Shown here in pieces: positions 41,804 to 50,213 of a stretch of 64,000 nt of DNA (position 1 is its first letter; every line of letters starts with the position of its first letter). Source of the DNA: Amycolatopsis vastitatis (GTDB lineage Bacteria; Actinomycetota; Actinomycetes; Mycobacteriales; Pseudonocardiaceae); the NCBI RefSeq assembly GCF_002234595.1, contig NZ_NMUL01000005.1:186001-250000 (forward strand), written 5' to 3'. The position numbers were made by a program, and so were the translations under genes. The notes beneath the pieces are model-generated. The model saw only the letters and a program-made list of their open reading frames with translations. It did no database searches and had not been told where the DNA came from.

Positions 41804-42453
41804 TCCGCGTCCTGCTGGCCGACGACCACGCGATGTTCCGGTCCGGGATGCGCGCGCTGCTGGACACCCAGCCCGACTTCACGTGCGTCGGCGAGGCTTC
41901 CGACGGCCGCGAAGCCGTCGCCGAGACCGCGCGCCTGCGCCCGGACGTCGCGGTCCTCGACGTCCGGATGCCCCGCCTCGACGGCCTCGCGGCGACCGAG
42001 GCCATCCTCGCCGCGCCGGGCAACGACACCCGCGTTCTCGTGCTCACGACCTACGACGCCGACGAGTACGTCTACCGCGCGCTGCGCGCGGGGGCGAGCG
42101 GGTTCCTGCTGAAGAGCCTCGCCCCGGAGGAACTGGTCGCGGCGATGCGGGTGGCGGCGCGCGGCGACGCGCTGATCGACCCGTCGGTGACGCGCCGCCT
42201 GGTGGCGAAGTTCGCGACGGTGCTCGAACCGGCCGCCGAGCCGCCCGAGCTGGCCCGGCTGACGTCCCGCGAACGCGAGGTCCTGCTGCTCCTGGCGGGT
42301 GCGTGCAGCAACGCCGAGATCGCGCGGAAGCTGCACGTCGGCGAGGAGACCGTCAAGACGCACGTGTCGCGGGTGCTCTCGAAGCTCGGGCTGCCCGACC
42401 GCGTGCACGCCGTCGTCTACGCCTACCGGCACAAGCTCGTCCCGGCGGAGTGA
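41800..42453 (+). CDS. NarL/LuxR-family response regulator
   Basis: A 217-residue regulator. The receiver domain has Asp10-Asp11 (LLADDHAMF), phospho-accepting aspartate in AVLDVRMPRLDG and Lys in FLLKSLAPEE. The C-terminal LuxR helix-turn-helix is at about 150-210 (LTSREREVLLLLAGACSNAE). ATGA overlap with the kinase gene. Targets unknown. Confidence 0.9.
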   Translation: MIRVLLADDHAMFRSGMRALLDTQPDFTCVGEASDGREAVAETARLRPDVAVLDVRMPRLDGLAATEAILAAPGNDTRVLVLTTYDADEYVYRALRAGASGFLLKSLAPEELVAAMRVAARGDALIDPSVTRRLVAKFATVLEPAAEPPELARLTSREREVLLLLAGACSNAEIARKLHVGEETVKTHVSRVLSKLGLPDRVHAVVYAYRHKLVPAE

Positions 42454-42462
42454 CCGCCTGGG

Positions 42463-43101
42463 TCAGCTCGTCGGGCGGGCCGAGTAGTTGCCGCCGCCGT
42501 TGCGGCGCTGGCCGGGCTGGCGCTGGCCCGGCTCGAAGCCCTTGCCCAGCGACGTCGCCGTCGCCGTCTGGCCCTCCACCTTCGCCACCACCGTGATGTT
42601 CGTGTCGCCCGTCTTCACGTCGCCCGTCTTCTGGGTCGACGAGTCGATCGTGTACGTCTGCTTGTAACCGTCCTTGCTGGTCAGCGTCACCGACGTGGCG
42701 CTCAGCTCGGTGACGTCGCCCGTCTGCAAGCGCTCGGTCGTGTAGCCGCCGCTGCCGTTCGCCACGACGAAGTCGCCGTGCAGGGCGTCGCGCAGCGCGG
42801 CCATTCCGCCGCCGAAGCCGCCGCCGGGCATTCCCTGGCCGCGGAACTGGCCGCCGCCCGGACCGCCGAAGCCGCCCGGACCCTGCTGGGCCGAGTTGTC
42901 GGCGCTGCTGGTGCCCGCCCAGATCGCCGCGCCGCCGCCGGCCGCGATCACCACGGCGATGCCCGCCGCGATCGCCGTCTTCTTGCCGGACCAGCCCTTC
43001 CTCGGTGGTGCGGCCGCGGGGTCACCCCAGTTCGCCGGGGCCGGCGGGGTGTTCGCGGCGGGGGCCGGTCCGCCCTCGGGCGGGGTGTTCGGGGTCGTCA
43101 T
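42463..43101 (-). CDS. membrane-anchored Gly-rich protein (DUF5666-like)
   Basis: A 212-residue protein. A Pro/Ala-rich cytosolic N-terminus, one transmembrane helix (KKTAIAAGIAVVIAAGGGAA) and an external region: a Gly/Phe/Gln-rich stretch (GGFGGPGGGQFRGQG), a small beta domain (VTELSATSVTLTSKDGYKQT) resembling DUF5666, and an Asn/Gly/Arg tail. GAGGACACG precedes the ATG. It is divergent from the OmpR-type regulator and may be its target. The Gly-rich stretch recalls the loops in the GT39 gene downstream. Confidence 0.65.
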   Translation of the reverse strand: MTTPNTPPEGGPAPAANTPPAPANWGDPAAAPPRKGWSGKKTAIAAGIAVVIAAGGGAAIWAGTSSADNSAQQGPGGFGGPGGGQFRGQGMPGGGFGGGMAALRDALHGDFVVANGSGGYTTERLQTGDVTELSATSVTLTSKDGYKQTYTIDSSTQKTGDVKTGDTNITVVAKVEGQTATATSLGKGFEPGQRQPGQRRNGGGNYSARPTS

Positions 43102-43274
43102 CGTGTCCTCCGGTCGTACCCACACTGGATGAGGCCAGGTTCGCCGCCGTGGCTGTGTCCGAGCTGTGCGGAGCGTCAGCGGGTGCTGTGTCCCTTACCT
43201 GGGCGAAGGACCTTCACAGGGAACGCACAGCGAGCGCACAGTGAGTCCTGAAGACCCGCCGGGAAGATGGCACT

Positions 43275-44024
43275 ATGACCGCTATGAACGCCACGTCACC
43301 AGGCCCTGGCAAGGCCGACCTGCGCCGCGCCGACGGGAGCCCCGTGCGGGTTCTCGTCGTCGACGACGAGGCGACGCTGGCCGAGCTCGTGTCGATGGCC
43401 CTGCGGATGGAGGGCTGGGAGGTGCGCAGCGCGGGCGACGGCACGGAGGCCGTCCGGATCGCGCGCGACTTCCGGCCCGACGCCGTCGTCCTCGACGTCA
43501 TGCTCCCCGACTTCAGCGGTCTCGAAGTGCTGCGCCGGATGCGGTCCGAGGCGCCGAACCTGCCCGTGCTGTTCCTGACGGCGAAGGACGCGGTCGAGGA
43601 CCGCATCGCCGGGCTCACCGCGGGCGGCGACGACTACGTCACCAAGCCGTTCAGCCTCGAAGAGGTGGCGCTGCGCCTGCGCGCGCTGCTGCGCCGGGCC
43701 GGCGGGGTGACCGGGGCGAGCGGGTCGACGCTGGTCGTCGGCGACCTCACCCTGGACGAGGACAGCCGCGAGGTGCACCGCGGCGGCGACCTGGTGCCGC
43801 TGACCGCGACCGAGTTCGAGCTGCTGCGCTACCTCATGCGCAACCCCAAGCGGGTGCTGTCGAAGGCCCAGATCCTGGACCGCGTCTGGAGCTACGACTT
43901 CGGCGGCCAGGCCAACATCGTCGAGCTCTACATCTCCTACCTGCGCAAGAAGATCGACGCCGACCGCGAGCCGATGATCCACACCATGCGGGGCGCCGGG
44001 TATGTCCTCAAGCCCGCAGGCTGA
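43275..44024 (+). CDS. OmpR/PhoB-family response regulator
   Basis: A 249-residue regulator. The receiver has VDDE, phospho-Asp in VVLDVMLPDFSG and Lys in VTKPFSLEE. The winged-helix DNA-binding domain is at about 150-245 (PLTATEFELLRYLMRNPKRV). An extra 22-residue N-terminal lead precedes the receiver, and ATG 43284 is an alternative start. It overlaps the histidine kinase gene by 23 bp. Confidence 0.9.
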   Translation: MTAMNATSPGPGKADLRRADGSPVRVLVVDDEATLAELVSMALRMEGWEVRSAGDGTEAVRIARDFRPDAVVLDVMLPDFSGLEVLRRMRSEAPNLPVLFLTAKDAVEDRIAGLTAGGDDYVTKPFSLEEVALRLRALLRRAGGVTGASGSTLVVGDLTLDEDSREVHRGGDLVPLTATEFELLRYLMRNPKRVLSKAQILDRVWSYDFGGQANIVELYISYLRKKIDADREPMIHTMRGAGYVLKPAG

Positions 44025-45504
44025 ACCGAAGCGCGCCCGGCGTCCGTGGTCGCTGCGGCGGCGGCTGATCGTCCAGCTCGCCGCGCTGCTCGCGCTGGTG
44101 TGCGTGGTCGTCGGCGTGGTCACGGAGTTCGCGCTGAGCGAGTTCCTCGTCGGCCAGCAGGACCAGCGGCTGGCGGCGGCGAGCGACCGCGCCCGCCACA
44201 GCGGGGAACGGCCGCCGCCCTGGCAGTACGGCGAGACGCCGCCACCGCCGGACGCGCTGCGCGTGCTCGGCCAGGGTGACGGCACGCTCGCCGTCGTCCA
44301 GACCGGCTCGAAGGCCTCGGCCGCGGTGATCGACTCCAGCGCGGCCGGGGTGTCGAAGCGCAGGCCGCCGTTCAAGAGCGTTCCGCAGGACCAGGCCCTG
44401 CGCCTGCTGGCGCTGCCGTCCGACGGCAAGCAGCGCAGCATCGACCTGGGTGGCAGCCTCGGCGAGTACCGCGTCGTCTCGACGACGTCGTCCAACGGTG
44501 AGAAGACGGTCATCGGCCTGCCGCTGAAGGACGTCAACGAGACGCTCTGGCAGCTCGGGTTCATCCTCGGCGGCGTCGCGCTCGCCGGGATCCTGGTGGC
44601 GGGCGCGGTCGGCGCGGCGACGATCCGCCGCACGATGCAGCCGCTCGACCGGCTGGCCGCGACCGCGACGCGCGTGTCGGAGCTGCCGCTGGACCGCGGC
44701 GAGGTGGCGCTGTCCGAACGCGTCCCGGAGGCGGACACCGACCCCGGCACCGAGGTCGGCAAGGTCGGTTCGGCGCTGAACCGGATGTTGCAGCACGTCG
44801 CGAACGCGCTGTCCGTCCGGCACGCGAGCGAAAACCGGGTCCGCCAGTTCGTCGCGGACGCGAGCCACGAGCTGCGGACGCCGCTGGCGGCGATCCGCGG
44901 CTACGCCGAGCTCACCCGCCGCAGCGGCGAGCAGGTGCCCCCGGACGTCGCCTTCGCGATGAGCCGCGTCGAGTCGGAGTCGCGCCGGATGACGACGCTG
45001 GTGGAGGACCTGCTGCTGCTCGCCCGCCTCGACTCCGGACGCCCGGTGGTGCACGAGTGGGTGGACCTGTGCCGGCTGGTGGCCGACGCGGTCGCGGACG
45101 CGCACGTCGCGGGCCCGGACCACAAGTGGCTGATGGACGTCCCCGGCGAGCCGCTCGGCGTCCTCGGCGACGCGGGCCAGCTGCACCAGGTGGTGATCAA
45201 CGTGCTGGCCAACGCGCGCACGCACACGCCGGCCGGCACCACGGTGACGACCACACTGTCCACTTCGGACGGAATTGTCCGGCTCCGCGTGGCCGACGAC
45301 GGCCCGGGCATCCCACCCGAGATCCTCCCGGACGTCTTCGAGCGCTTCGCCCGCGGCGACAACTCGCGTTCGCGCGCGGCGGGGAGCACGGGCCTCGGGC
45401 TGGCGATCGTGGCCGCGGTGGTCGCAGCGCACGGCGGCCGCGTCGGCGTCCAGAGCCGTCCGGGCCGCACGGAGTTCGAGATCACCTTCCCGGCGGCGGC
45501 CTAG
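44002..45504 (+). CDS. two-component sensor histidine kinase with HAMP
   Basis: A 500-residue kinase. Two transmembrane helices (about 25-46 and 180-205) bracket an external sensor domain. A HAMP segment follows, then HisKA with phospho-His in FVADASHELRTPLAAIRGY and HATPase with DDGPGIPPEI and GSTGLGLAIVAAV. Architecture matches the actinobacterial TcrY/PrrB class. It pairs with the overlapping OmpR-type regulator. The ligand is unknown; the neighbouring cell-envelope genes suggest an envelope cue. Confidence 0.9.
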   Translation: MSSSPQAEPKRARRPWSLRRRLIVQLAALLALVCVVVGVVTEFALSEFLVGQQDQRLAAASDRARHSGERPPPWQYGETPPPPDALRVLGQGDGTLAVVQTGSKASAAVIDSSAAGVSKRRPPFKSVPQDQALRLLALPSDGKQRSIDLGGSLGEYRVVSTTSSNGEKTVIGLPLKDVNETLWQLGFILGGVALAGILVAGAVGAATIRRTMQPLDRLAATATRVSELPLDRGEVALSERVPEADTDPGTEVGKVGSALNRMLQHVANALSVRHASENRVRQFVADASHELRTPLAAIRGYAELTRRSGEQVPPDVAFAMSRVESESRRMTTLVEDLLLLARLDSGRPVVHEWVDLCRLVADAVADAHVAGPDHKWLMDVPGEPLGVLGDAGQLHQVVINVLANARTHTPAGTTVTTTLSTSDGIVRLRVADDGPGIPPEILPDVFERFARGDNSRSRAAGSTGLGLAIVAAVVAAHGGRVGVQSRPGRTEFEITFPAAA

Positions 45505-45543
45505 TGTCGCGCGTCTGAGGTTCGTTGGCAGCGGCCTGGGGGT

Positions 45544-45628
45544 GCGCCCCAATGTGGCGTTGGTTGCGTCCAACGCACCCAATGTGGCGTTCGGTGCGTT
45601 GGACGCACCGAACGCCACATTGGGGCGC
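45544..45628 (+). repeat. 85-bp palindromic intergenic repeat, copy A
   Basis: Three related units: two direct copies of CCCAATGTGGCGTT and one inverted copy. Units 2 and 3 form a perfect 22-bp stem (45578-45599 with 45603-45624) with a 3-nt loop TGG. The same 85-bp element is at 55407-55491, identical except that the CCA and TGG loop triplets are exchanged. It lies between the kinase stop and the GT39 gene. Confidence 0.9.
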
Positions 45629-45738
45629 TCGGCCCGAGCGCCAAACAACTTGCGACGCGCGACACTAGCGGCGGATGCACAGCCGGCACACAGGTTCGGC
45701 ACAAGTTCACCACATGCGGCGCCGACACGGTGAAGGCC

Positions 45739-47613
45739 ATGACGACCACGCTGTCGGCGCCCGAACACGCCCAGCCCGCGCCCCAGGCCGCCCGGAAACC
45801 GCGGTGGATCAACCCTTCCGTGACCGCGCTGCTGCTCGGCACCGGCCTGCTCTACCTGTGGGACCTGGCGGAAAACCGCTGGGGCAACGACTTCTACGCG
45901 ATGGCCGCGCAGGCCGGCACGTGGAGCTGGAAGGCGCTGTTCTTCGGCTCGCTCGATCCGGGCAACGTCGTCACCGTGGACAAACCGCCGTTTTCCCTGT
46001 GGGTCATGGGGTTGTCCGGCCGGATCTTCGGCTTCTCCAGCTGGAGCCTGCTCGTGCCGGACGCGCTCGCCGGTGTCGCGTCGGTCGGCCTGCTCTACCT
46101 CGCCGTGCGGCGGCTGTCCGGGCCGGGCGCCGGGCTGCTGGCCGGGGCCGGGCTCGCGCTCACGCCGGTCGCCGCGCTGATGTTCCGCTACGACAACCCC
46201 GACGCGTTCCTCGTGCTGCTGCTCGTCGCCGGCGCGTACTGCGTCGTGCGCGCGCTGGAGCACGCGAGCACGAAGTGGCTCGTGCTCGCCGGGGTCGCGA
46301 TCGGGTTCGGCTTCCTCGACAAGATGCTGCAGGCGTTCGTCGTCCTGCCCGCGTTCGTGCTGGCCTACGCGGTCGCGGCGCCGACGTCGCCCGGGCGGCG
46401 GATCGGGCAGCTGTTCGCCGCGGCGGGCGCGGTGCTCGTCTCCGCCGGCTGGTGGGTCGTGGCCGTCGCGCTGTGGCCGGTCGCGGACCGGCCCTACATC
46501 AGCGGGTCGACCGACAACACCGTGCTGGAACTGGCCTTCGGCTACAACGGCCTCGGCCGCATCTTCGGCGAAGGCCGCGGCGGCGGCGGAGGCGGGACGT
46601 TCGCCCCGCCGTCCGGAGCCCGCGGCGGGTTCGGGGGGTTCGGCGGCCAGACCGGGCTGACTCGGTTGTTCGGCGGCGAGTTCGGCGGCGAGGCGTCGTG
46701 GCTGCTGCCAGCGGCGCTGATCGGCCTGGCCGCCGGGCTCTGGTTCACCCGGCGCGCGCCGCGCACCGACCGGACGCGGGCGGCGCTGCTGCTGTGGGGC
46801 GGCTGGCTGGTCGTCACCACGCTCGTGTTCAGCTACATGAGCGGCATCATCCACCCGTACTACACGGTCGCGCTGGCCCCCGGGATCGCCGCCACACTGG
46901 GGATCTCCGCGCGGGAGCTCTGGCGCGGCCGGGCGAACTTCGCGGCCCGCGCGGTGCTGGCCGTCATGCTCGCGGTGACCGCGGTCTGGGGGTTCGTGCT
47001 CCTCGCGCGGACGCCGGACTGGCAGCCGTGGGTGCGCTACACGCTGCTGGTGCTGAGCGCGGCCGCGGTGGCGGCGCTCCTCTTCGGCGCCGATCGGCTC
47101 CGGCGGCTGGGCCCGGTCGTGGCCGCACTCGGCCTGTGCGGCGCCCTGCTCGGGACCACGTCCTTCACGCTCGCCACGGCGTCGACCGCGCATTCCGGCG
47201 GGACGCCGTCGTCCGGGCCTGCTGTCGCGAGTGGACGCGGCTTCGGCGGCGGCCCGCGGGGCTTCGGCGCGGGACAGGCCGACGCCGCGGTGATCGACCT
47301 GTTGAAGAACACGACGACGAAGTGGGCGGCAGCGCAGAGCGGCGCGATGCAGTCGGCCGGGCTGGCGCTGGGGAGCGGACGGCCGGTGCTCGCCATCGGC
47401 GGCTTCAGCGGCAGCGACCCCGCGCCGACGCTGAAGCAGTTCCAGCAGTACGTCGCCGACGGCGACATCCACTACTACGTCGCCGGTGGGCGCGGCGGCT
47501 TCGGCGGCGGCCGGGGGACCGCGTTCGAGATCGAGGCCTGGGTCGAGCAGAGCTTCGCTCCGGCGACCGTCGGCGGCACGACCGTCTACGACCTGACTAA
47601 ATCTATCGGTTGA
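45739..47613 (+). CDS. GT39/ArnT-like membrane glycosyltransferase with Gly-rich loops
   Basis: A 624-residue polyprenyl-phosphate-dependent glycosyltransferase of the PMT/ArnT superfamily. The first external loop has the catalytic acidic region (WGNDFYAMAAQAG, VTVDKPPFSLWVMG). About ten hydrophobic helices follow. Two Gly/Phe-rich stretches (near residues 278-300 and 497-512) interrupt the external parts. A soluble C-terminal domain holds PVLAIGGFSGSDPAPTLKQF. It would transfer a sugar to lipid, wall polymer or protein outside the membrane. ATG 45739 is preferred; GTG 45730 is possible. Confidence 0.82.
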   Translation: MTTTLSAPEHAQPAPQAARKPRWINPSVTALLLGTGLLYLWDLAENRWGNDFYAMAAQAGTWSWKALFFGSLDPGNVVTVDKPPFSLWVMGLSGRIFGFSSWSLLVPDALAGVASVGLLYLAVRRLSGPGAGLLAGAGLALTPVAALMFRYDNPDAFLVLLLVAGAYCVVRALEHASTKWLVLAGVAIGFGFLDKMLQAFVVLPAFVLAYAVAAPTSPGRRIGQLFAAAGAVLVSAGWWVVAVALWPVADRPYISGSTDNTVLELAFGYNGLGRIFGEGRGGGGGGTFAPPSGARGGFGGFGGQTGLTRLFGGEFGGEASWLLPAALIGLAAGLWFTRRAPRTDRTRAALLLWGGWLVVTTLVFSYMSGIIHPYYTVALAPGIAATLGISARELWRGRANFAARAVLAVMLAVTAVWGFVLLARTPDWQPWVRYTLLVLSAAAVAALLFGADRLRRLGPVVAALGLCGALLGTTSFTLATASTAHSGGTPSSGPAVASGRGFGGGPRGFGAGQADAAVIDLLKNTTTKWAAAQSGAMQSAGLALGSGRPVLAIGGFSGSDPAPTLKQFQQYVADGDIHYYVAGGRGGFGGGRGTAFEIEAWVEQSFAPATVGGTTVYDLTKSIG

Positions 47614-47649
47614 TCGAAATAGGGCTGTTTGTTTCGGGCGTGTTAACAG

Positions 47650-47676
47650 TCCGGGAATCATTCCCCGAATCCCGGA
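47650..47676 (+). terminator. weak terminator-like hairpin after GT39 gene
   Basis: TCCGGGA and TCCCGGA pair around a 13-nt loop, 37 bp past the stop, without a T-run. Likely a transcript end but not certain. Confidence 0.4.
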
Positions 47677-48255
47677 TCTGTACGCTAACGACGGATGCGG
47701 ACAGGTGTTCGAACGTTACTCCGACCGGCCGCATTTCGCGAACGATTGTTCGGAAATGGCGGATAGCCGTCTGTGATGATCTCGGTACTCCGCGCTGCCG
47801 ACGTAACATCCGGGAACTGTCACTTGTGCAGTTGCACGGCGATACCACGCGGACGAGCCACAGTTTTGGCCGGGCGGCCGACAGAAAACACCGGAAACAG
47901 CTGCGGAACGCGTCGATGTTGCTGGTTGACCCACTTGATGGTCACTCGTTCGGATGCACTACTGGGGCGTTGTGGGGATCTTGTGCTAGTCGCTAGGCTC
48001 TCCGCCGGGAGAGGGACAAGGGGTGGCTGATCCGGTGCGTTGAGCGCTGGCTTTTTCACTGGACGTAGGTGCTCCCTGTCCCCGTTCTCTCGTCATGACC
48101 CGATCAGGTGGGAACGGAAGCGAGCAGCGATGACCGTGTGCGGCGGCGCAGCTCGGCCCGAACCACCTCCTCGTGGTGACGACCTGTAGCCCCGAGCACC
48201 GCAATCCCCCTTCGGCACGCACCACTCCACTTCCCCCGCAACCTGGAGTCTCGTT
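47677..48255. other. long gene-free interval upstream of NitT/TauT importer
   Basis: About 580 bp with no convincing gene and lower GC than its flanks. TTGTGC ... TAGGCT near 47980-48000 is a possible promoter, giving a 5' leader of about 250 nt for the substrate-binding protein. The leader holds a CTCTCC/GGGAGAG hairpin near 48000-48014 and an ACCAC/GTGGT hairpin near 48162-48177 whose loop CTCCTC is complementary to a ribosome-binding site. I looked for TPP, SAM, cobalamin and guanidine riboswitch cores and saw none. Confidence 0.4.
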
Positions 48256-49269
48256 GTGATTTCCCGTCCTCGCCCCCGTCTGCTGACGGTGCTCCTGACC
48301 TTGCTCACCCTCGCCGGGGTCACCGCGCTCTCCGGGTGCAGTGACAGTTCCGCGTCGGGCAGCGGCAGCAAGATCACCATCGGGTTCAGCGCCTGGCCGG
48401 GCTGGTTCCCCTGGCAGGTGGCGCAGGAACAGGGTCTCTTCGCCAAGAACGGCGTCAACGTCGACCTCAAGTACTTCGACAACTACACCGACAGCATCAA
48501 CGCGCTCTCCAGCGGCGCCATCGACGCCAACAGCCAGACCCTCAACGACACGCTGTCGTCGGTCTCCGGCGGCGCCAAGCTGTCGATCGTCCTGGTGAAC
48601 GACAACTCCACCGGCAACGACAAGATCATCGCGCGGGACGGCATCACCAGCATCGCCGACCTCAAGGGCAAGAAGGTCGCCGTCGAGCAGGGCGCGGTCG
48701 ACCACTACCTGCTGCTGCTGGCGCTGCAGTCGGCGAAGATGACCGAAAAGGACATCCAGCTCGTCAACCTCCCGACCGACGCCGCGGCCGCCGCGTTCAA
48801 GAGCGGCCAGGTCGACGCGGTCGCCGCGTTCGCGCCGTTCACCTCGACGGCGCTGGAGCGCGCGGGCAGCCGCGCGATCTCCTCGTCGGCCGAGTTCCCC
48901 GGTGCCATCCCGGACCACCTCGTGACGTCGCAGAAGCTGGTCAAGGACCACCCGAAGGACGTCCAGGCGCTGGTCAACACCTGGTTCGAGACGCTGACCT
49001 GGATCAAGAACAACAAGGACGCGGCCGTCAAGATCATGGCCAAGCGCGGTGGCGTCTCCGAAGCGGACTACAAGTCCTACGACGCCGGCACCACGATCTT
49101 CACGCGGCAGCAGAACCTCGACGCGTTCACCCCGGGTGTCACCCCGCAGCACCTGGACTTCCAGGCGAACAAGATCATCGACTTCATCACCAGCACGGGG
49201 CTCGCGCAGCAGCGGCCGTCGCTCGACGGGTTGTTCGACGACCAGTTCGTGAAGGCCGCGCCGCAGTGA
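48256..49269 (+). CDS. NitT/TauT-type ABC substrate-binding lipoprotein
   Basis: A 337-residue lipoprotein (lipobox LSGC) of the SsuA/NrtA/TauA superfamily: IGFSAWPGWFPWQVAQEQGL near the mature N-terminus, NALSSGAIDANSQTLNDTL in the hinge and FKSGQVDAVAAFAPF. The ligand could be a sulfonate, a nitrogen compound or a vitamin precursor and cannot be fixed from sequence. GTG 48256 has GGAG upstream. First gene of an importer operon that continues into a conservon. Confidence 0.87.
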   Translation: MISRPRPRLLTVLLTLLTLAGVTALSGCSDSSASGSGSKITIGFSAWPGWFPWQVAQEQGLFAKNGVNVDLKYFDNYTDSINALSSGAIDANSQTLNDTLSSVSGGAKLSIVLVNDNSTGNDKIIARDGITSIADLKGKKVAVEQGAVDHYLLLLALQSAKMTEKDIQLVNLPTDAAAAAFKSGQVDAVAAFAPFTSTALERAGSRAISSSAEFPGAIPDHLVTSQKLVKDHPKDVQALVNTWFETLTWIKNNKDAAVKIMAKRGGVSEADYKSYDAGTTIFTRQQNLDAFTPGVTPQHLDFQANKIIDFITSTGLAQQRPSLDGLFDDQFVKAAPQ

Positions 49270-50213
49270 CCGGTCCGACCCAGCGCACCACCCCGGCGAG
49301 CGCGGCCGACGAGCGGGCCGCCGAGGCGCTCGAAGCCGAACAGCGGCTCGCCGAACAGCAGGAGTCCGCCCGGGGCGGCGCGCGGCCGGACTGGTCGCCG
49401 CTGCCCCGGCGGGCCGGGCTGAAGCCGTCCGCTTCGCCGCTGTTTTCCCTGCGGACGCCGATTTCCGCGTCGGCCCGCTGGACGCTGGCGGTGCTGTCGT
49501 TCGCGGTCCCGTTCCTCGCGTGGGTCGCGCTGAGCGTCAGCGGCGCCGTCGACTCGACGTTCCTGCCGTCCCCGGCCGCGGTCCTCAAGGCCGGGGCCGA
49601 CATGGCGAGCACCGGCGAGCTCTTCGACGACCTCTGGACGACCACCCAGCGGGTGCTCGAAGGCTTCGGCCTCGCCGTGCTCGTCTCGGTGCCGCTCGGC
49701 ATCCTGATGGGCACGTTCACCGCCGGGCAGGCGTTCTTCGAGCCGCTGATCGGGCTGCTGCGCTACCTGCCGGCGAGCGCGTTCATCCCGCTGCTGATCA
49801 TCTGGCTCGGCCTCGGCGAGCCGTCGAAGATCGCCATCCTGTTCATCGGGACGGTGTTCTTCAACACGCTGATGACCGCCGATGTCGTCCGCGCCGTGCC
49901 GAGCTCGCTCATCGACGTCTCCTACACGCTCGGCGCACGCCGCGGCGAGGTGCTGCGCAAGATCGTCGTGCCGCACTCGCTGCCGGGCATGCTCGACGCG
50001 ATCCGGGTCAACGCCGCCGCGGCGTGGAACTTCGTCGTCGTCGCCGAGCTGATCAACTCCTCGGCGGGCCTCGGCTACCGGATCGTCCGCGCGCAGCGGT
50101 TCCTGCAGACGGACAAGATCTTCGCGGTGCTCGTGGTCATCGGGCTCGCCGGGCTCGCCATCGACGTCCTGCTGCGCCTGCTGCGCACGCGGGTCGGGAA
50201 GTGGGCGGCATGA
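49266..50213 (+). CDS. NitT/TauT-type ABC permease
   Basis: A 315-residue permease. The first ~70 residues are an unusual hydrophilic, Ala/Glu/Arg-rich extension (ERAAEALEAEQRLAEQQESA) before six transmembrane helices. The EAA loop is VSYTLGARRGEVLRKIVVP. GTG start overlaps the previous stop (GTGA). The extension is cytosolic and could contact regulators; ordinary SsuC proteins lack it. Confidence 0.87.
   Translation: MTGPTQRTTPASAADERAAEALEAEQRLAEQQESARGGARPDWSPLPRRAGLKPSASPLFSLRTPISASARWTLAVLSFAVPFLAWVALSVSGAVDSTFLPSPAAVLKAGADMASTGELFDDLWTTTQRVLEGFGLAVLVSVPLGILMGTFTAGQAFFEPLIGLLRYLPASAFIPLLIIWLGLGEPSKIAILFIGTVFFNTLMTADVVRAVPSSLIDVSYTLGARRGEVLRKIVVPHSLPGMLDAIRVNAAAAWNFVVVAELINSSAGLGYRIVRAQRFLQTDKIFAVLVVIGLAGLAIDVLLRLLRTRVGKWAA

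Noticed and set aside
44008..47661. A 1217-codon minus-strand open frame across kinase and glycosyltransferase genes
   Set aside because: Composition is Arg/Ala/Gln-rich without any domain, and both plus-strand genes under it have strong family motifs.
47610..47996. A 128-codon frame starting inside the end of the GT39 gene
   Set aside because: Amino-acid composition is unlike any fold, Cys/Arg/Ser scattered, and the region has lower GC third positions than real genes here.
48130..48189. A 19-residue frame in the leader of the NitT/TauT importer, considered as a sulfur-type leader peptide
   Set aside because: It lacks the Arg/His/Asp-Leu pattern of known leaders and has no paired terminator.
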